Positions 9,337 to 18,945 of a DNA stretch of 64,000 nt are shown here, one piece after another. The translations under genes were made by a program, and so were the position numbers. Location: positions 2,852,001-2,916,000 of the forward strand of contig NZ_CP091508.1 of assembly GCF_022870865.1 (NCBI RefSeq), read 5' to 3'. The stretch comes from Uruburuella testudinis. GTDB taxonomy: Bacteria; Pseudomonadota; Gammaproteobacteria; Burkholderiales; Neisseriaceae. Within the stretch, counting starts at the first letter, position 1; the number at the start of each line of letters is the position of its first letter. The notes beneath the pieces were generated by a model that saw nothing but the letters and a program-made list of their open reading frames with translations, was not told the DNA's origin and searched no databases.

Positions 9337-10716
9337 ATGAAACACCCGGCCGGCGCCACAACAATAAAACCTGCGCCCGCCCGCTTTAAGGACTTGACAG
9401 CAGTGACGAAACAAACCTTTTCCCTCTTAGGCCGCTTTTGGCAAAACAAACCGGTGCGCTGGTCTTTACTCGGCATTTTGCTGCCTGTTTCCGGCGTGAT
9501 GACCGCCTACGCCGTAACCGAGCCGCTGCCGCAACCCGCGCTTTACCAGGCCGAACGCATTACCGAAGAGCTGCCGGCCGTTTATATCGACAACGGCTCA
9601 TTTCAAGGCAGCTACTGGACCGAAGAAGCGGTAGAGCCCGGCGACACCCTCACCGAAGTGCTCACCCGCCTGGGCGTGCCGCAGGCGAGCATTAAAAAAG
9701 TGCTGGCCAAAAGCCCCATCGACACCAAGCTCAAACAGCTGCGCGCCGGCCAAACTGTCAGCGTGCGCCTCGATTCCAGCGGCGACATTACCGACATTCA
9801 GTTTTTTAACGACGACGACAACGGCGAACGCAATCTGGTGGCCATCGAAAAAGTCAACGGCCAATGGCAGGCATCGGCCTCGGCTGTTGAAATGGAAACC
9901 ATGCCCTCGCTGCGCTCCGTCATCGTGCGCACCTCCGCCCGCGGCGCCATGGCGCAGGCCGGCATTCCGGTTGAAATCCGCGAATCGCTGAGCGAAATTT
10001 TCAGCGGCAGCCTCGACATCGGCAGCCTGAGCAGCGGCGACACCATCCGCCTGCTCTACAACAGCATGTATTTCCGCGGTCAGGAAATGGCCACCGGCGA
10101 CATTTTGGCCGCCGAAATCGTGAAAAACGGCAAAACCTACCACGCCTATTATTTCGGCCAAGACGACGACCAGGGCGGCAGCTATTACGACCAAAACGGC
10201 AAATCACTGTCTAAAGGCGGCTTCAGCACCCAGCCCGTGAGCTACACCCGTATTTCCTCACCTTACGGCGTGCGCTTCCACCCTGTGCTGCGCACCGTGA
10301 AAATGCACACCGGCATCGATTACGCCGCCCCCACCGGCACCCCCATCAAAGCCCCGGCCGACGGCGTGATGACCTTTAAAGGCTGGAAAGGCGGCTACGG
10401 CAACACCGTGGTGCTGCAACACAGCAACGGCGTGGAAACCCTCTACGGCCACATGAGCGCCTTTTCGCCGGCCGGCGGCAGCGTGCGCGCGGGCGACATC
10501 ATCGGCTATGTGGGCAGCACCGGCCGCTCCACCGGCCCGCACCTGCATTACGAAGCCCGCGTCAACGGCCAGGCAGTCAACCCCGCTACCGTTGCCCTGC
10601 CCACCCCCAAGCTGAGCCAGACCGACATGGCGGCTTTCCGCAAACAGCAACAAACTGCCGGCAACATTCTGGCCACCGTGCGCGATTTGCCGGTTACCGT
10701 GGCGCAGCTGGATTAA
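9337..10716 (+). CDS. M23 family peptidoglycan metallopeptidase
   Basis: A 459-residue membrane-anchored zinc peptidase. A cytoplasmic N-terminus of about 45 residues precedes one transmembrane segment (LLGILLPVSGVMTAYAV). A LysM/OapA-like region follows (EPGDTLTEVLTRLGVPQASI), then the M23/LytM domain with HTGIDYAAPTGTPI, LYGHMS and GPHLHYEARVNG, which supplies the zinc ligands H, D, H and the catalytic histidine. It is likely the homologue of the gonococcal Mpg (NGO1686) / meningococcal NMB0315 DD-carboxypeptidase-endopeptidase. The ATG at 9337 follows a TTG at 9334. A DUS lies in the leader. Confidence 0.92.
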   Translation: MKHPAGATTIKPAPARFKDLTAVTKQTFSLLGRFWQNKPVRWSLLGILLPVSGVMTAYAVTEPLPQPALYQAERITEELPAVYIDNGSFQGSYWTEEAVEPGDTLTEVLTRLGVPQASIKKVLAKSPIDTKLKQLRAGQTVSVRLDSSGDITDIQFFNDDDNGERNLVAIEKVNGQWQASASAVEMETMPSLRSVIVRTSARGAMAQAGIPVEIRESLSEIFSGSLDIGSLSSGDTIRLLYNSMYFRGQEMATGDILAAEIVKNGKTYHAYYFGQDDDQGGSYYDQNGKSLSKGGFSTQPVSYTRISSPYGVRFHPVLRTVKMHTGIDYAAPTGTPIKAPADGVMTFKGWKGGYGNTVVLQHSNGVETLYGHMSAFSPAGGSVRAGDIIGYVGSTGRSTGPHLHYEARVNGQAVNPATVALPTPKLSQTDMAAFRKQQQTAGNILATVRDLPVTVAQLD

Positions 10717-10738
10717 ACGCAGACGGCATCAAAACAAC

Positions 10739-10767
10739 ACGGCGGGCAGATAGGCCCGCCGTTTTTT
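10739..10767 (+). terminator. Rho-independent terminator of the M23 peptidase gene
   Basis: ACGGCGGGC and GCCCGCCGT form a 9 bp stem around AGATAG, followed by a run of six T residues. It lies 20 bases after the stop codon. Confidence 0.88.
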
Positions 10768-11262
10768 CGGCATCTGTTATACCCATGCAAAAATCATTTT
10801 CGGGTTTCAGACGGCCTGACCGTTATTCAATTCAAGCTTCGCAGCTTGCGCCCGCTCCCTAACCCGCTCCCACGGGAGAGGGAACTCGGTTGCCGTTGTT
10901 TTACCGTTGCACGTTTTGGCCGACGTTTGTTTTTCCCGCCAATCTTACCGATTCAGCAACCCGGCTTCCTCCCCTGTGCAGGGGAAGGTGGGAAACGGGC
11001 GGCAAAGCGCAGGTTTGATTTATCGCATATTCATCATCACTTTCAGACGGCCTATTCTTGTCCACTCCGGCTGCTCGCCAACACCGCCGGGTTGTTTTTT
11101 CAATCGGTATCACCACAAACTTAATCCAACACAAACCGCCGCCGCCCGTGATATGTTCCAATATTGCCTGCCCGGCAACGGGCTTATCTGCAATAAAGTT
11201 GCAGCACAACCCTACCGCTGTTTTACCCTTGCGGCCGCAGAGGCCGTCTGAAAGCCGAAAAT
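10768..11262. other. Gene-free interval with repeat remnants
   Basis: About 500 bases without a credible gene. A remnant of a Correia-like left end (GTTATACCCATGCAAAAATC) occurs at about 10778. Short GC-rich inverted segments such as CTCCCACGGGAGAGGGA near 10865 and CCTCCCCTGTGCAGGGGAAGG near 10969 resemble the poorly conserved spacer repeats of Neisseria. DUS copies lie at 11044 and 11241, the second in the leader of the FUSC gene. Confidence 0.45.
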
Positions 11263-12411
11263 ATGGCCGACATGCTCCGACAGTTTTTTGCCACCCTGGC
11301 CGAGCGCTGGTTCAACCCCTACAAACGCTACCGCTACCACCGTCTGATACACGCCGTGCGCCTGAGTGCGGCGGTGTTGCTCGCCACGCTGATCGGCCGT
11401 GGCTTTCAGCTGCCGCACAGTGAATGGATCAGCATTACCGTGTTTGTGGTGTTGGGCATGTTGCAGTTTCAGGGCGCAATTTACGCTAAAGCCTTCGAGC
11501 GCCTGCTCGGCACCTTTATCGGCCTGGGCGCAGGCTTGTTGCTGCTGTGGCTCAACCAGCATTATCTGCACAACGGCTCGCTGTTTTATCTTGCCATCGC
11601 CCTGCTCAGCGCTTTTGCCGGCTGGAGCGCACTGGGCAAAAGCGGCTATATGGCCATGCTGGCAGGGCTGACCATGTGCATGCTGCTGGGCGAAGAGGGC
11701 AGCAACTGGCTGGGCGGCAGCATGATGCGGGCGCTCAACGTGGTTATCGGCGCCTCGATTGCGCTGGCTGCCGCCCGCTTGGTGCCGCTCAAATCTACCC
11801 TGATGTGGCGCTTTATGCTTTCCGACAACCTCACCGCCTGTAGCCGCCAACTGGCCGAGCTGACCAGCGGCAAAGCCGTCGGCCGCCAACGCTGGTTTGC
11901 CCTGCTGGAACAGCAAAAAGCCATCAATACCCGCCTGGTCAAAAGCCGCCCGCTGCTGGCGGCCACGTCGCAAGAAAGCAAAATCAGCAAGGGCGTGATG
12001 GAAAGCATCCAACACAGCCACCGCACCATCGTCAGCAGCATCGATTTGCTGCTGCACGCCGTGCCCACGCTGCCCAAACCACGTATCAGCCCCGATGAAG
12101 AAAAGCTGCTCGCACAACACTTTTTCAGCCTCCAGCACGATTTGCGCCTGACCGCCCACCTGCTCAAAGGCAGCTACGCCCGCCACTTCCAGCCCGATGC
12201 CGGCAGCGAAGAAGCCATCCGTGCCTTGGCGGCCAAGCTGCCGTTTGAATGGCAGGGCTTTATCTGGCTGAGCCTCAACATCCGCCTTGAGCTGTTTACC
12301 CTGGTTACGCTGCTGCAACACAGCCGCGAACGCTGGCTGGGCCGGCGCGAACGGCAACGCTATCATGCCAAAAGCCACGGGCACTCCGGCCACCCCAATC
12401 AAACGGCGTAA
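11263..12411 (+). CDS. FUSC family inner-membrane protein
   Basis: A 382-residue protein of the FUSC/YccS-like aromatic acid exporter superfamily. The N-terminal half has about six hydrophobic segments (for example LSAAVLLATLIGRGFQLP and SEWISITVFVVLGMLQFQGA). The EWISITVFVVL and KAFERLLGTFIGLGAGLLLL motifs are characteristic of the family. The C-terminal half is a soluble, helix-rich cytoplasmic domain. It is about half the length of two-repeat members such as YccS. The substrate cannot be inferred. A DUS is 10 bases before the start, and a long hairpin terminator follows. Confidence 0.82.
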   Translation: MADMLRQFFATLAERWFNPYKRYRYHRLIHAVRLSAAVLLATLIGRGFQLPHSEWISITVFVVLGMLQFQGAIYAKAFERLLGTFIGLGAGLLLLWLNQHYLHNGSLFYLAIALLSAFAGWSALGKSGYMAMLAGLTMCMLLGEEGSNWLGGSMMRALNVVIGASIALAAARLVPLKSTLMWRFMLSDNLTACSRQLAELTSGKAVGRQRWFALLEQQKAINTRLVKSRPLLAATSQESKISKGVMESIQHSHRTIVSSIDLLLHAVPTLPKPRISPDEEKLLAQHFFSLQHDLRLTAHLLKGSYARHFQPDAGSEEAIRALAAKLPFEWQGFIWLSLNIRLELFTLVTLLQHSRERWLGRRERQRYHAKSHGHSGHPNQTA

Positions 12412-12416
12412 CAAAA

Positions 12417-12460
12417 TCATCAAGGCCGTCTGAAAACCATTTTCAGACGGCCTTGATGAT
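12417..12460. terminator. Bidirectional terminator, extended DUS hairpin
   Basis: A perfect 21 bp inverted repeat with a 2 base loop contains an inverted DUS pair extended by ATCATCA / TGATGAT. It lies between the convergent FUSC and mtr genes. At 12462-12472 a solo AGGATACCCTA end of the AGGGTGTCC repeat family follows. Confidence 0.85.
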
Positions 12461-12480
12461 TAGGATACCCTAAACAAACC

Positions 12481-13722
12481 TCAACCTTTAAACACCGGCA
12501 CTTTTTCCAGCTGGCTCAAAATTTGGGCGGCGATATTGATGACGCCGAAGGCAAACACCCACACAATCAGCCACATGCCGCCATAGACGCGGTAGCCGCG
12601 GCTGTCGGGAAATTTCTTGCGCGCTTTGTGGAGCAGCATGGCAGGAATCAGCGCCGTCCACACCGCGGCGGCCAAGCCGACATAACCGATGGCGGTCACA
12701 AAGCCGGTGGGAAACAGCAGGCAGGCCACCAGCGGCGGCAGAAACGTAAGCGCTGCGGTTTTGCTGCGGCCGGCGGTGCTGTCGTCCCATTTGAACATAT
12801 CGGCCAGATAATCAAACAAGCCCAGCGTCACCCCCAAAAACGAGGTGGCAATCGCCAAATAGGCAAAAAACGACAGAATTACCCCCATGCTGCCGGTGGG
12901 CACAAAATGGGACAGCGTTTCAATCAACACCGACACCTGCCCCTCGGCAGCAATCACCGGTGCGAATTCATGGCGCGGCAGATTGCCTTGAATGGCCAGC
13001 TGCCACACGACGTAGATAACCAATGCAATCAGCGTGCCCAACCACAATGCCCGCGCCACTTTCGGAGCATTGCCGTTGAAATATTTGAGCAGGCTCGACA
13101 CATTGCCGTGAAAGCCGAACGAAGCCAGGCACACCGGCAAAGCGGTGGCGGCATAAATCCAGTAGCGCGAGCCCTCGGCCGCCCCGCTGTCGAGCAACAC
13201 CGGCAGCTGCACATGGGTAATCAGCCCGCCGGTGGCCCAGAAAAAGGCGATAATCATGCCGCCGATTAAAATACTGGTCAGGCGGTCGACCAGACGGGTG
13301 GAAGCCCACACGCAAAACGCCAATACCACAAAAAATACCAACTGCCCGGCAGGCAGGCCGACCCCGCCGCCGACCAGCCGGCTCAAGCCCTGCGCCGTCA
13401 GATCGCCGCCGACAAAAATATAGGCATAGGTGAGCAGATACAGCACAAACGCCACCGCCAAGCCGTTAACCGCATTCCAACCGCGGCCGAGCAAATCTTT
13501 CACCATGGTATCGAAGCTGGCGCCGTGCGGATAATGAGTGTTGACTTCCAGCAGCATCAGGCCTGAAGAGAGCATCGAAAACCACGTATACAGCAACACC
13601 AGCAGCGAGCCGGCAAACCACACGCCCGAAGTGGCCGTGGGGTTGGCAAACATGCCGGCACCGATAACAGTGCCGGCGATAATCAATGCGCCGCCGAGCA
13701 GCGAGGGAGGGGTGGCAGACAT
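12481..13722 (-). CDS. mtr: Tryptophan-specific permease, HAAAP family
   Basis: A 413-residue inner-membrane proton symporter for aromatic amino acids with about 11 transmembrane helices. The N-terminus PPSLLGGALIIAGTVIGAGM has the HAAAP signature, followed by SGLMLLEVNTHYPHGASFDT, KDLLGRGWNAVNG, ASFGFHGNVSSLLKYFNGN and SSFLGVTLGLFDYLADMF-like segments. These closely match E. coli Mtr and fit it better than TyrP. The start is the ATG at 13722. A DUS lies about 10 bases upstream. Confidence 0.9.
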   Translation of the reverse strand: MSATPPSLLGGALIIAGTVIGAGMFANPTATSGVWFAGSLLVLLYTWFSMLSSGLMLLEVNTHYPHGASFDTMVKDLLGRGWNAVNGLAVAFVLYLLTYAYIFVGGDLTAQGLSRLVGGGVGLPAGQLVFFVVLAFCVWASTRLVDRLTSILIGGMIIAFFWATGGLITHVQLPVLLDSGAAEGSRYWIYAATALPVCLASFGFHGNVSSLLKYFNGNAPKVARALWLGTLIALVIYVVWQLAIQGNLPRHEFAPVIAAEGQVSVLIETLSHFVPTGSMGVILSFFAYLAIATSFLGVTLGLFDYLADMFKWDDSTAGRSKTAALTFLPPLVACLLFPTGFVTAIGYVGLAAAVWTALIPAMLLHKARKKFPDSRGYRVYGGMWLIVWVFAFGVINIAAQILSQLEKVPVFKG

Positions 13723-13789
13723 AACAATTCTTTCTGGCCGTCTGAAAAAGACCGGCGGTTGGCGGAAAACTTAATCAAGCCCGCATATT

Positions 13790-13859
13790 ATACCCATTCG
13801 CAAAAGTAAGCGAACAAGGCGGCGAACCAACGCCGTGAAGTTATTTTTGTAATGGGTAT
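13790..13859. repeat. Correia-like repeat, internally deleted copy
   Basis: A 70 bp copy with ends ATACCCATTCGCAAAAGTAA / TTATTTTTGTAATGGGTAT and a shortened interior (AAGGCGGCGAACCAACGCCG). The pnuC reading frame enters it and stops at the TAA complementary to 13841-13843. Confidence 0.82.
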
Positions 13860-14584
13860 GATGCCGTCTGATGCCGCTGCACCAGGCGCGTCCAGTTATA
13901 ATAACCATACACCGAATTGCACAAATACATCACATACATCAGCAACAGCGGCAGGCTGGTTTCATGGTGGTGCAGCCACATACCCGTCCACAGCGCAATG
14001 GTGAGGATGTTGACCAAAATCCACAACACCCACTGCTCGCGGTAACGCAACACCATCAACAGCTGCGCCACCATCGAAATCACCACCGTGGCGCCATCGA
14101 GCGCCGGCAGGGCGCTGCCGAGCGATTTGAGCAGCTCGATATAGGCCAGCGTGCCGATTACCGTGCCCACCACCACGCAGGCCCACTGTTTCACACTTAA
14201 CGCTTTGGCCATCACTTCCGGCGCATTGTTGCGGCTGAGCGTGTTTTCACGGGTCATGTGGCGGCGCCACATTGCAAAGCCGATAAACTGCACCGGCACA
14301 TAAACCAGCAGATTCAGCATCATCTCACCATAAAGCTTGAAGGTGTACGACACATAAGCATAAAGCGACACCGATATCAGCCCGAAAAAATAATTGCTGA
14401 TTTTGCCCTTGCCCACAAACACCACACACAAAATACCGCAGACAGCGGCAATACTGGCCGCCGGCGAATCGGGCTGAACAATAAACACCGCCGCCTGAAT
14501 CGCCACAAACAACCCCAGCCAGCCGGCTTCAAACTTCGTCCAGCCGTCAAACAGTTCGTGTTTCAGCCATTGCATAATGTTCAT
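13841..14584 (-). CDS. pnuC: Nicotinamide riboside transporter PnuC
   Basis: A 247-residue inner-membrane protein of seven or so transmembrane segments that imports nicotinamide riboside for NAD salvage. The family features are visible: EAGWLGLFVAIQAAVFIV at the start, FFGLISVSLYAYVSYTFKLY-type segments, YVPVQFIGFAMWRRH with the PxQxxG substrate-site pattern, and REQWVLWILVNILTI-like helices near the end. The last residues (SYPLQK) and the stop codon come from the Correia-like repeat. The native C-terminus has therefore probably been replaced. A DUS is about 75 bases upstream. Confidence 0.92.
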   Translation of the reverse strand: MNIMQWLKHELFDGWTKFEAGWLGLFVAIQAAVFIVQPDSPAASIAAVCGILCVVFVGKGKISNYFFGLISVSLYAYVSYTFKLYGEMMLNLLVYVPVQFIGFAMWRRHMTRENTLSRNNAPEVMAKALSVKQWACVVVGTVIGTLAYIELLKSLGSALPALDGATVVISMVAQLLMVLRYREQWVLWILVNILTIALWTGMWLHHHETSLPLLLMYVMYLCNSVYGYYNWTRLVQRHQTASYPLQK

Positions 14585-14748
14585 TCGGTTTCTTCTTTGC
14601 CGGTGATGATGAGATTGCGTAAACAGAGATTATGCCCAAAATGTAAGTGACTGCAAAGGCCGTCTGAAAATATTATTTTCAATATAATTTCTTATGTAGG
14701 TAAAGGTAAATATAGGCCGCAGCATCAAATACTGATTTCAGACGGCCT

Positions 14749-14909
14749 AGGGTGTCCTGATGTGTTGTTTATGAGGGAATTCTTGTTCCTGGAAACGCAG
14801 ATGCCAGGCAAAAAACGCAGCAAGATTGGACATCTTGCGAGGCTTTTTAACGCAACAGATGCGCTTTCAGGGCAAAATACACTCTTAAAACGAATGGTCA
14901 GGACACCCT
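14749..14909. repeat. AGGGTGTCC-type repeat, copy 4
   Basis: A 161 bp copy with ends AGGGTGTCCTGA / TCAGGACACCCT, joined head to tail to copy 5 (junction CCCTAGGG). It contains the GCAAGATTGGACATCTTGC hairpin and the AAAAAACGCAGC / TTAACGCAACAG arms. Confidence 0.9.
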
Positions 14910-15070
14910 AGGGTGTCCTGATGTGTTGTTTATGAGGGGATTTTTGTTCCTGAAAATACAGATACCAGGCAAAAAACGCAGCAAGATTGGACATCTTGCG
15001 AGGCTTTTTAACGCAGCAGATGCGCTTTCAGGGCAAAATACACTCTTAAAACGAATGGTCAGGACACCCT
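14910..15070. repeat. AGGGTGTCC-type repeat, copy 5
   Basis: A 161 bp copy nearly identical to copy 4. The tandem pair fills much of the 14585-15216 interval between pnuC and priA. The rest of that interval holds DUS copies and, at about 15109-15172, a decayed Correia-like fragment (GCTTTTGTGAACGGCTAT end). No gene is present. Confidence 0.9.
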
Positions 15071-15216
15071 AAGGTACCCAACCCATCCGACAGCATCGGC
15101 CTGTGTCAGCGCACAAAAGCTATCGCTTTTGCCCGCCGCCTTGCCGGCTTGCTTTTGTGAACGGCTATTATTTTATGCATTGGTATGACTGCCCCGCGGT
15201 GCCTTATAATAGCCCC

Positions 15217-17385
15217 ATGATCTACCACCACATCGCCATCAACGTGCCGCTGGCCGGCGGCCTGCTTACCTACAGCCACCCCGAAGCCCTACCCGCAGGC
15301 ACGCGGGTGGCGGTGCCGTTTACCAACAAAACCGTGGCCGGCATTGTGTGGCAAAGCGGCGTTACCCCCACCGTCGACACCCGCAAAATCCTGCCGGTGC
15401 ATACCGTTTTCGCCCATGAAGCGCCGCTGCCCGAAAGCTGGCGGCGGCTGCTTGAATTTACCGCCCGCTATTACCACTACCCGCTCGGTCAGGCCGTGGC
15501 CGCCGCACTGCCGCAGGGTTTGAAAGAAATCCGCCCGGCCGCCCAACCCGAACCGCCGCAGTTTTACACGCTCAACGCCACCGGCAGGCAGCAAACCGCA
15601 CCGCCGGCGCACCACCGCAAAAAACAAGCCTTGTGGCAGGCTTTGCAGTCCGGCAGCCCCGCCATGCCGGCCTTGAAACAGCTGCACCCGCAAGCGCCCA
15701 AGCTGGTTGAAACATGGGCGGCACAAGGCTGGATAAGCCGCCACAGCGCCGCCGCGCCCGTGTTGCAGCCGTCTGAACACCACCTCAACCCCGACCAGCA
15801 GGCCGCCGCCGCAGCCGTGTCCGCCGCCTCGGGCAGCTTTCGGCCGTTTCTGCTTTACGGCATTACCGGCAGCGGCAAAACCGAAGTGTATTTCGACGTG
15901 ATGGCCAAAGTGTTGGCCGCGGGGCAGCAGGTTTTGTTTCTGCTGCCCGAAATCAACCTCACCCCGCAACTGCTCAAGCGCGTGCAGGCGCGTTTCGCCG
16001 ATGTGCCCACCGCCGTATTGCACAGCCAAACCGCCGCCGGCGCCCGCACACAAGATTATCTGCGCGCCCGGCTCGGCCAGGCCAAACTGATTATCGGCAC
16101 CCGTCTGGCGGTGTTTACGCCGCTGCCTGATTTGGGGCTGATTGTGGTCGATGAAGAGCACGACACCTCGTTCAAGCAAGAAAACGAATTGCGCTACCAC
16201 GCCCGTGATTTGGCGGTGTGGCGAGCACAACAGGCCGCCTGCCCGATCATACTCGGCAGCGCCACCCCCAGCCTGGAAAGCTGGCACAAAGCGCACAGCG
16301 GCGCATACATGCTGCTTGAGCTGAGCCGGCGCGCCCACACCGCCGCACAACTGCCGCAGGTGCAGATTCTCGACATACGCCGTCTGAAACTCGACAACGG
16401 CTTTTCCACGCCGGCGCTCAAGCTGCTGCACGACAACTTCCGTCAGGGCGGCCTGTCGTTGGTTTACCTCAACCGCCGCGGCTTTGCCCCCGCCCTGTTT
16501 TGCAGCGACTGCGGCCACACATTCGGCTGCCCGCGCTGCTCCGCCAAAATGGTGCTGCACCAACGCGCGCGCCAGTTGCGCTGCCACCATTGCGATTACC
16601 GCCAAGCCATACCCCGCCAATGCCCCGACTGCGGCAACCAAGATTTGACCGCCGTCGGCCACGGCACCCAGCGGGTGGAAGAAACCCTGCGCCAAGCCCT
16701 GCCGCAAGCCCGTATCGAGCGGGTCGACCGCGACAGCACCGCCAACAAAAACGATTGGGCCAACTTATACCGCCGCATCAGCGAACACAGCATCGACATT
16801 CTGGTCGGCACGCAGATGCTGGCCAAAGGCCACGATTTCGCCCGCCTCAATCTGGTGCTGGTGCTCAACGCCGACGGCAGCCTCTACAGTGCCGATTTCC
16901 GCGCGCCCGAGCGATTATTTGCCGAGCTGATGCAGGTGTCCGGCCGCGCCGGCCGCGCCGAATCCGCCGGCCGCGTGCTGATTCAAACCCAACTGCCCGA
17001 CCACCCCGTGTTTGCCGCCGTGCAAATGCAAGATTACCGCCGCTTTGCCGATGAAGCGCTGGCCGAACGCCGGCTGTTTGCCATGCCGCCCTACGGTTTT
17101 CAAGCGGCCATCCGCGCCGATGCGCCCGATATCGGCACCGCCCTGCAATTTCTGCACGACATCAAAGCCGAAGTGGCGGAGCAGCTGCCCGACACCGTAT
17201 CGCAAATGGGCCCCGCGCCGATGCTGATGGTGCGGCTGGCCGAGCGCGAGCGGGCACAGCTGTTTCTTGAAAGTCCCGACCGCCGCGCCCTGCATCAGGC
17301 GGTGGCACAATGGCTGCGGCTGCTGCAACATCACAGCCATCATAAAGTGCGCTGGTCGGTAGACATCGATCCGCAAGAAGTATAA
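15217..17385 (+). CDS. priA: Primosomal protein N' (replication restart helicase PriA)
   Basis: A 722-residue superfamily 2 DNA helicase that reloads the replisome at collapsed forks. The N-terminal 3' DNA-binding domain (MIYHHIAINVPLAGG...) is followed by Walker A in YGITGSGKTEVYFD, the DEEH box in IVVDEEHDTSFKQE, SATPSLESW, and the zinc-binding module with paired CxxC motifs (CSDCGHTFGCPRCSAKM, CHHCDYRQAIPRQCPDCG). Helicase motifs V/VI follow (QVSGRAGRAE). Length matches neisserial PriA. I chose the ATG at 15217; the reading frame upstream runs through a repeat fragment. Confidence 0.97.
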   Translation: MIYHHIAINVPLAGGLLTYSHPEALPAGTRVAVPFTNKTVAGIVWQSGVTPTVDTRKILPVHTVFAHEAPLPESWRRLLEFTARYYHYPLGQAVAAALPQGLKEIRPAAQPEPPQFYTLNATGRQQTAPPAHHRKKQALWQALQSGSPAMPALKQLHPQAPKLVETWAAQGWISRHSAAAPVLQPSEHHLNPDQQAAAAAVSAASGSFRPFLLYGITGSGKTEVYFDVMAKVLAAGQQVLFLLPEINLTPQLLKRVQARFADVPTAVLHSQTAAGARTQDYLRARLGQAKLIIGTRLAVFTPLPDLGLIVVDEEHDTSFKQENELRYHARDLAVWRAQQAACPIILGSATPSLESWHKAHSGAYMLLELSRRAHTAAQLPQVQILDIRRLKLDNGFSTPALKLLHDNFRQGGLSLVYLNRRGFAPALFCSDCGHTFGCPRCSAKMVLHQRARQLRCHHCDYRQAIPRQCPDCGNQDLTAVGHGTQRVEETLRQALPQARIERVDRDSTANKNDWANLYRRISEHSIDILVGTQMLAKGHDFARLNLVLVLNADGSLYSADFRAPERLFAELMQVSGRAGRAESAGRVLIQTQLPDHPVFAAVQMQDYRRFADEALAERRLFAMPPYGFQAAIRADAPDIGTALQFLHDIKAEVAEQLPDTVSQMGPAPMLMVRLAERERAQLFLESPDRRALHQAVAQWLRLLQHHSHHKVRWSVDIDPQEV

Positions 17386-17526
17386 AAAAGAGCGTCCGTC
17401 TGCCCAGCATTTTGCCAACGCTTTCAGACGGCCTGTAATATCCGTTGACCAAACAATCTAACCCGCCGCCTCATGATTTTTTTGCCCTACACCACCATGA
17501 ACACGATTAAGCCCAGGCCGTCTGAA

Positions 17527-18945
17527 ATGCTCCGCACCCTCTTGATAACCGCGCTGCTGGCGCTGTCTGCCCATGCCGCCGCGCTGGATTTCGGCCGCAT
17601 CCGCACCGACGAAGTTGCCGTGTATGCGCAAAACTTGGCCAGCGGCGAAGTGATTGCCGCCCACCGCGCCGATGCAGCAGTCAACCCCGCTTCCACCATG
17701 AAACTGGTGACCACCTTTGCCGCCCTGCGCGCATTGGGCGATGATTACCGCTGGCTCACCGAATGGAAATCCGATGCCGCCGTCCGCAACGGCGTGTTGG
17801 AAGGCGATATTTACTGGGTGGGCAGCGGCAACCCCGTGCTCGACCAAAACGACTTGCTCGACATGCAAAGCCAGTTGCGCACACAAGGCATCCGCAACAT
17901 CAGCGGACAACTGGTGCTCGACCGCAGCGTGTGGCAAAGCACAGGCAGCGCCGATGATTTCGACGACGATGCCGGCGAAACCTTCGCCACCGCGCCCGAC
18001 CCGCAGATGCTGGCCTATAAAGTGGTGTGGGCCAAACCCGAACGCAACGCGCTCGGCAACCCCGAGATCTCGCTCAACCCGCCGCTGCCGGGCATCCCCC
18101 TGCAAAACCGCAGCACCATTACCGCCGGCACCACGGCCTGCCGATCGCTGAAACCCTATCTGCAAGCCCGCTATCAAAACGGCACCTTATGGTTTGACGG
18201 CCAAATACCCGCAAGCTGCCTGGGGCAGGAAATCTTTATCAATATGCTCGACCCGACGGCCTTTGCCGGCAAAAGCTTTATCAACCACTGGCGCGCCGCG
18301 GGCGGCGGCATTGCAGACGGCTGGCGCACCGGCCGCGCACCCCGGCACGCCACCACCGTGGCCGCCAACCAATCAAAGCCGCTGGCCGCAGTGCTCGCCG
18401 ACATGAACAAACATTCCAACAACATCATCGCCCGCAGCTTGTTTCTCACCTTGGGCTCAACCGCCGGCAACCCAAGCACCGCGCGACGTGCCGAAGCCGA
18501 AGTCCGCCGCCAATTGGTACAGGCAGGCATCGATGATGAAGCGCTGGTGCTGGAAAACGGCTCCGGCCTCTCGCGGCGCGAACGGCTCACAGCGCGCATG
18601 CTGGGCCAAATACTCGCCAACGCCTGGCACAGCCCCTTTCAGACGGCCTTTACCGACAGCCTGCCCGTTGCCGGTCACGACGGCACCCTCAAAAACCGTT
18701 TCAAACATATCGGCCGCCCGCTGCACCTGAAAACCGGCACCCTCAAAAACGTGCGCGCACTGGCCGGCTACTGGCTGCCGCAAACCGCCACACAGCCCCC
18801 ACTCGCCCTGGTGGTGATTATCAACAGCGATCGCTCGCCCGACTATCTGCCCGATCTCGACAAACTGCTGACCGATCTCCTGCAAGCAGCCGGCGTGTAT
18901 GGCGCAACAGCGCACCTTTCAGCAAGGCCGTCTGAAACCCATTAA
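17527..18945 (+). CDS. dacB: D-alanyl-D-alanine carboxypeptidase/endopeptidase (PBP3/PBP4 family)
   Basis: A ~472-residue periplasmic low-molecular-mass penicillin-binding protein that trims or cleaves peptidoglycan cross-links. The signal peptide is MLRTLLITALLALSAHAAA. The three active-site motifs are STMK (SxxK, ~residue 56), SNN within NKHSNNIIARSL, and KTGTL near residue 405. The large insertion between the first two motifs is typical of the DacB/PBP4 class; the gonococcal counterpart is PBP3. The ATG at 17527 comes right after a DUS. In-frame ATGs at 17497 and 17473 are possible but give a poor signal peptide. Confidence 0.92.
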   Translation: MLRTLLITALLALSAHAAALDFGRIRTDEVAVYAQNLASGEVIAAHRADAAVNPASTMKLVTTFAALRALGDDYRWLTEWKSDAAVRNGVLEGDIYWVGSGNPVLDQNDLLDMQSQLRTQGIRNISGQLVLDRSVWQSTGSADDFDDDAGETFATAPDPQMLAYKVVWAKPERNALGNPEISLNPPLPGIPLQNRSTITAGTTACRSLKPYLQARYQNGTLWFDGQIPASCLGQEIFINMLDPTAFAGKSFINHWRAAGGGIADGWRTGRAPRHATTVAANQSKPLAAVLADMNKHSNNIIARSLFLTLGSTAGNPSTARRAEAEVRRQLVQAGIDDEALVLENGSGLSRRERLTARMLGQILANAWHSPFQTAFTDSLPVAGHDGTLKNRFKHIGRPLHLKTGTLKNVRALAGYWLPQTATQPPLALVVIINSDRSPDYLPDLDKLLTDLLQAAGVYGATAHLSARPSETH

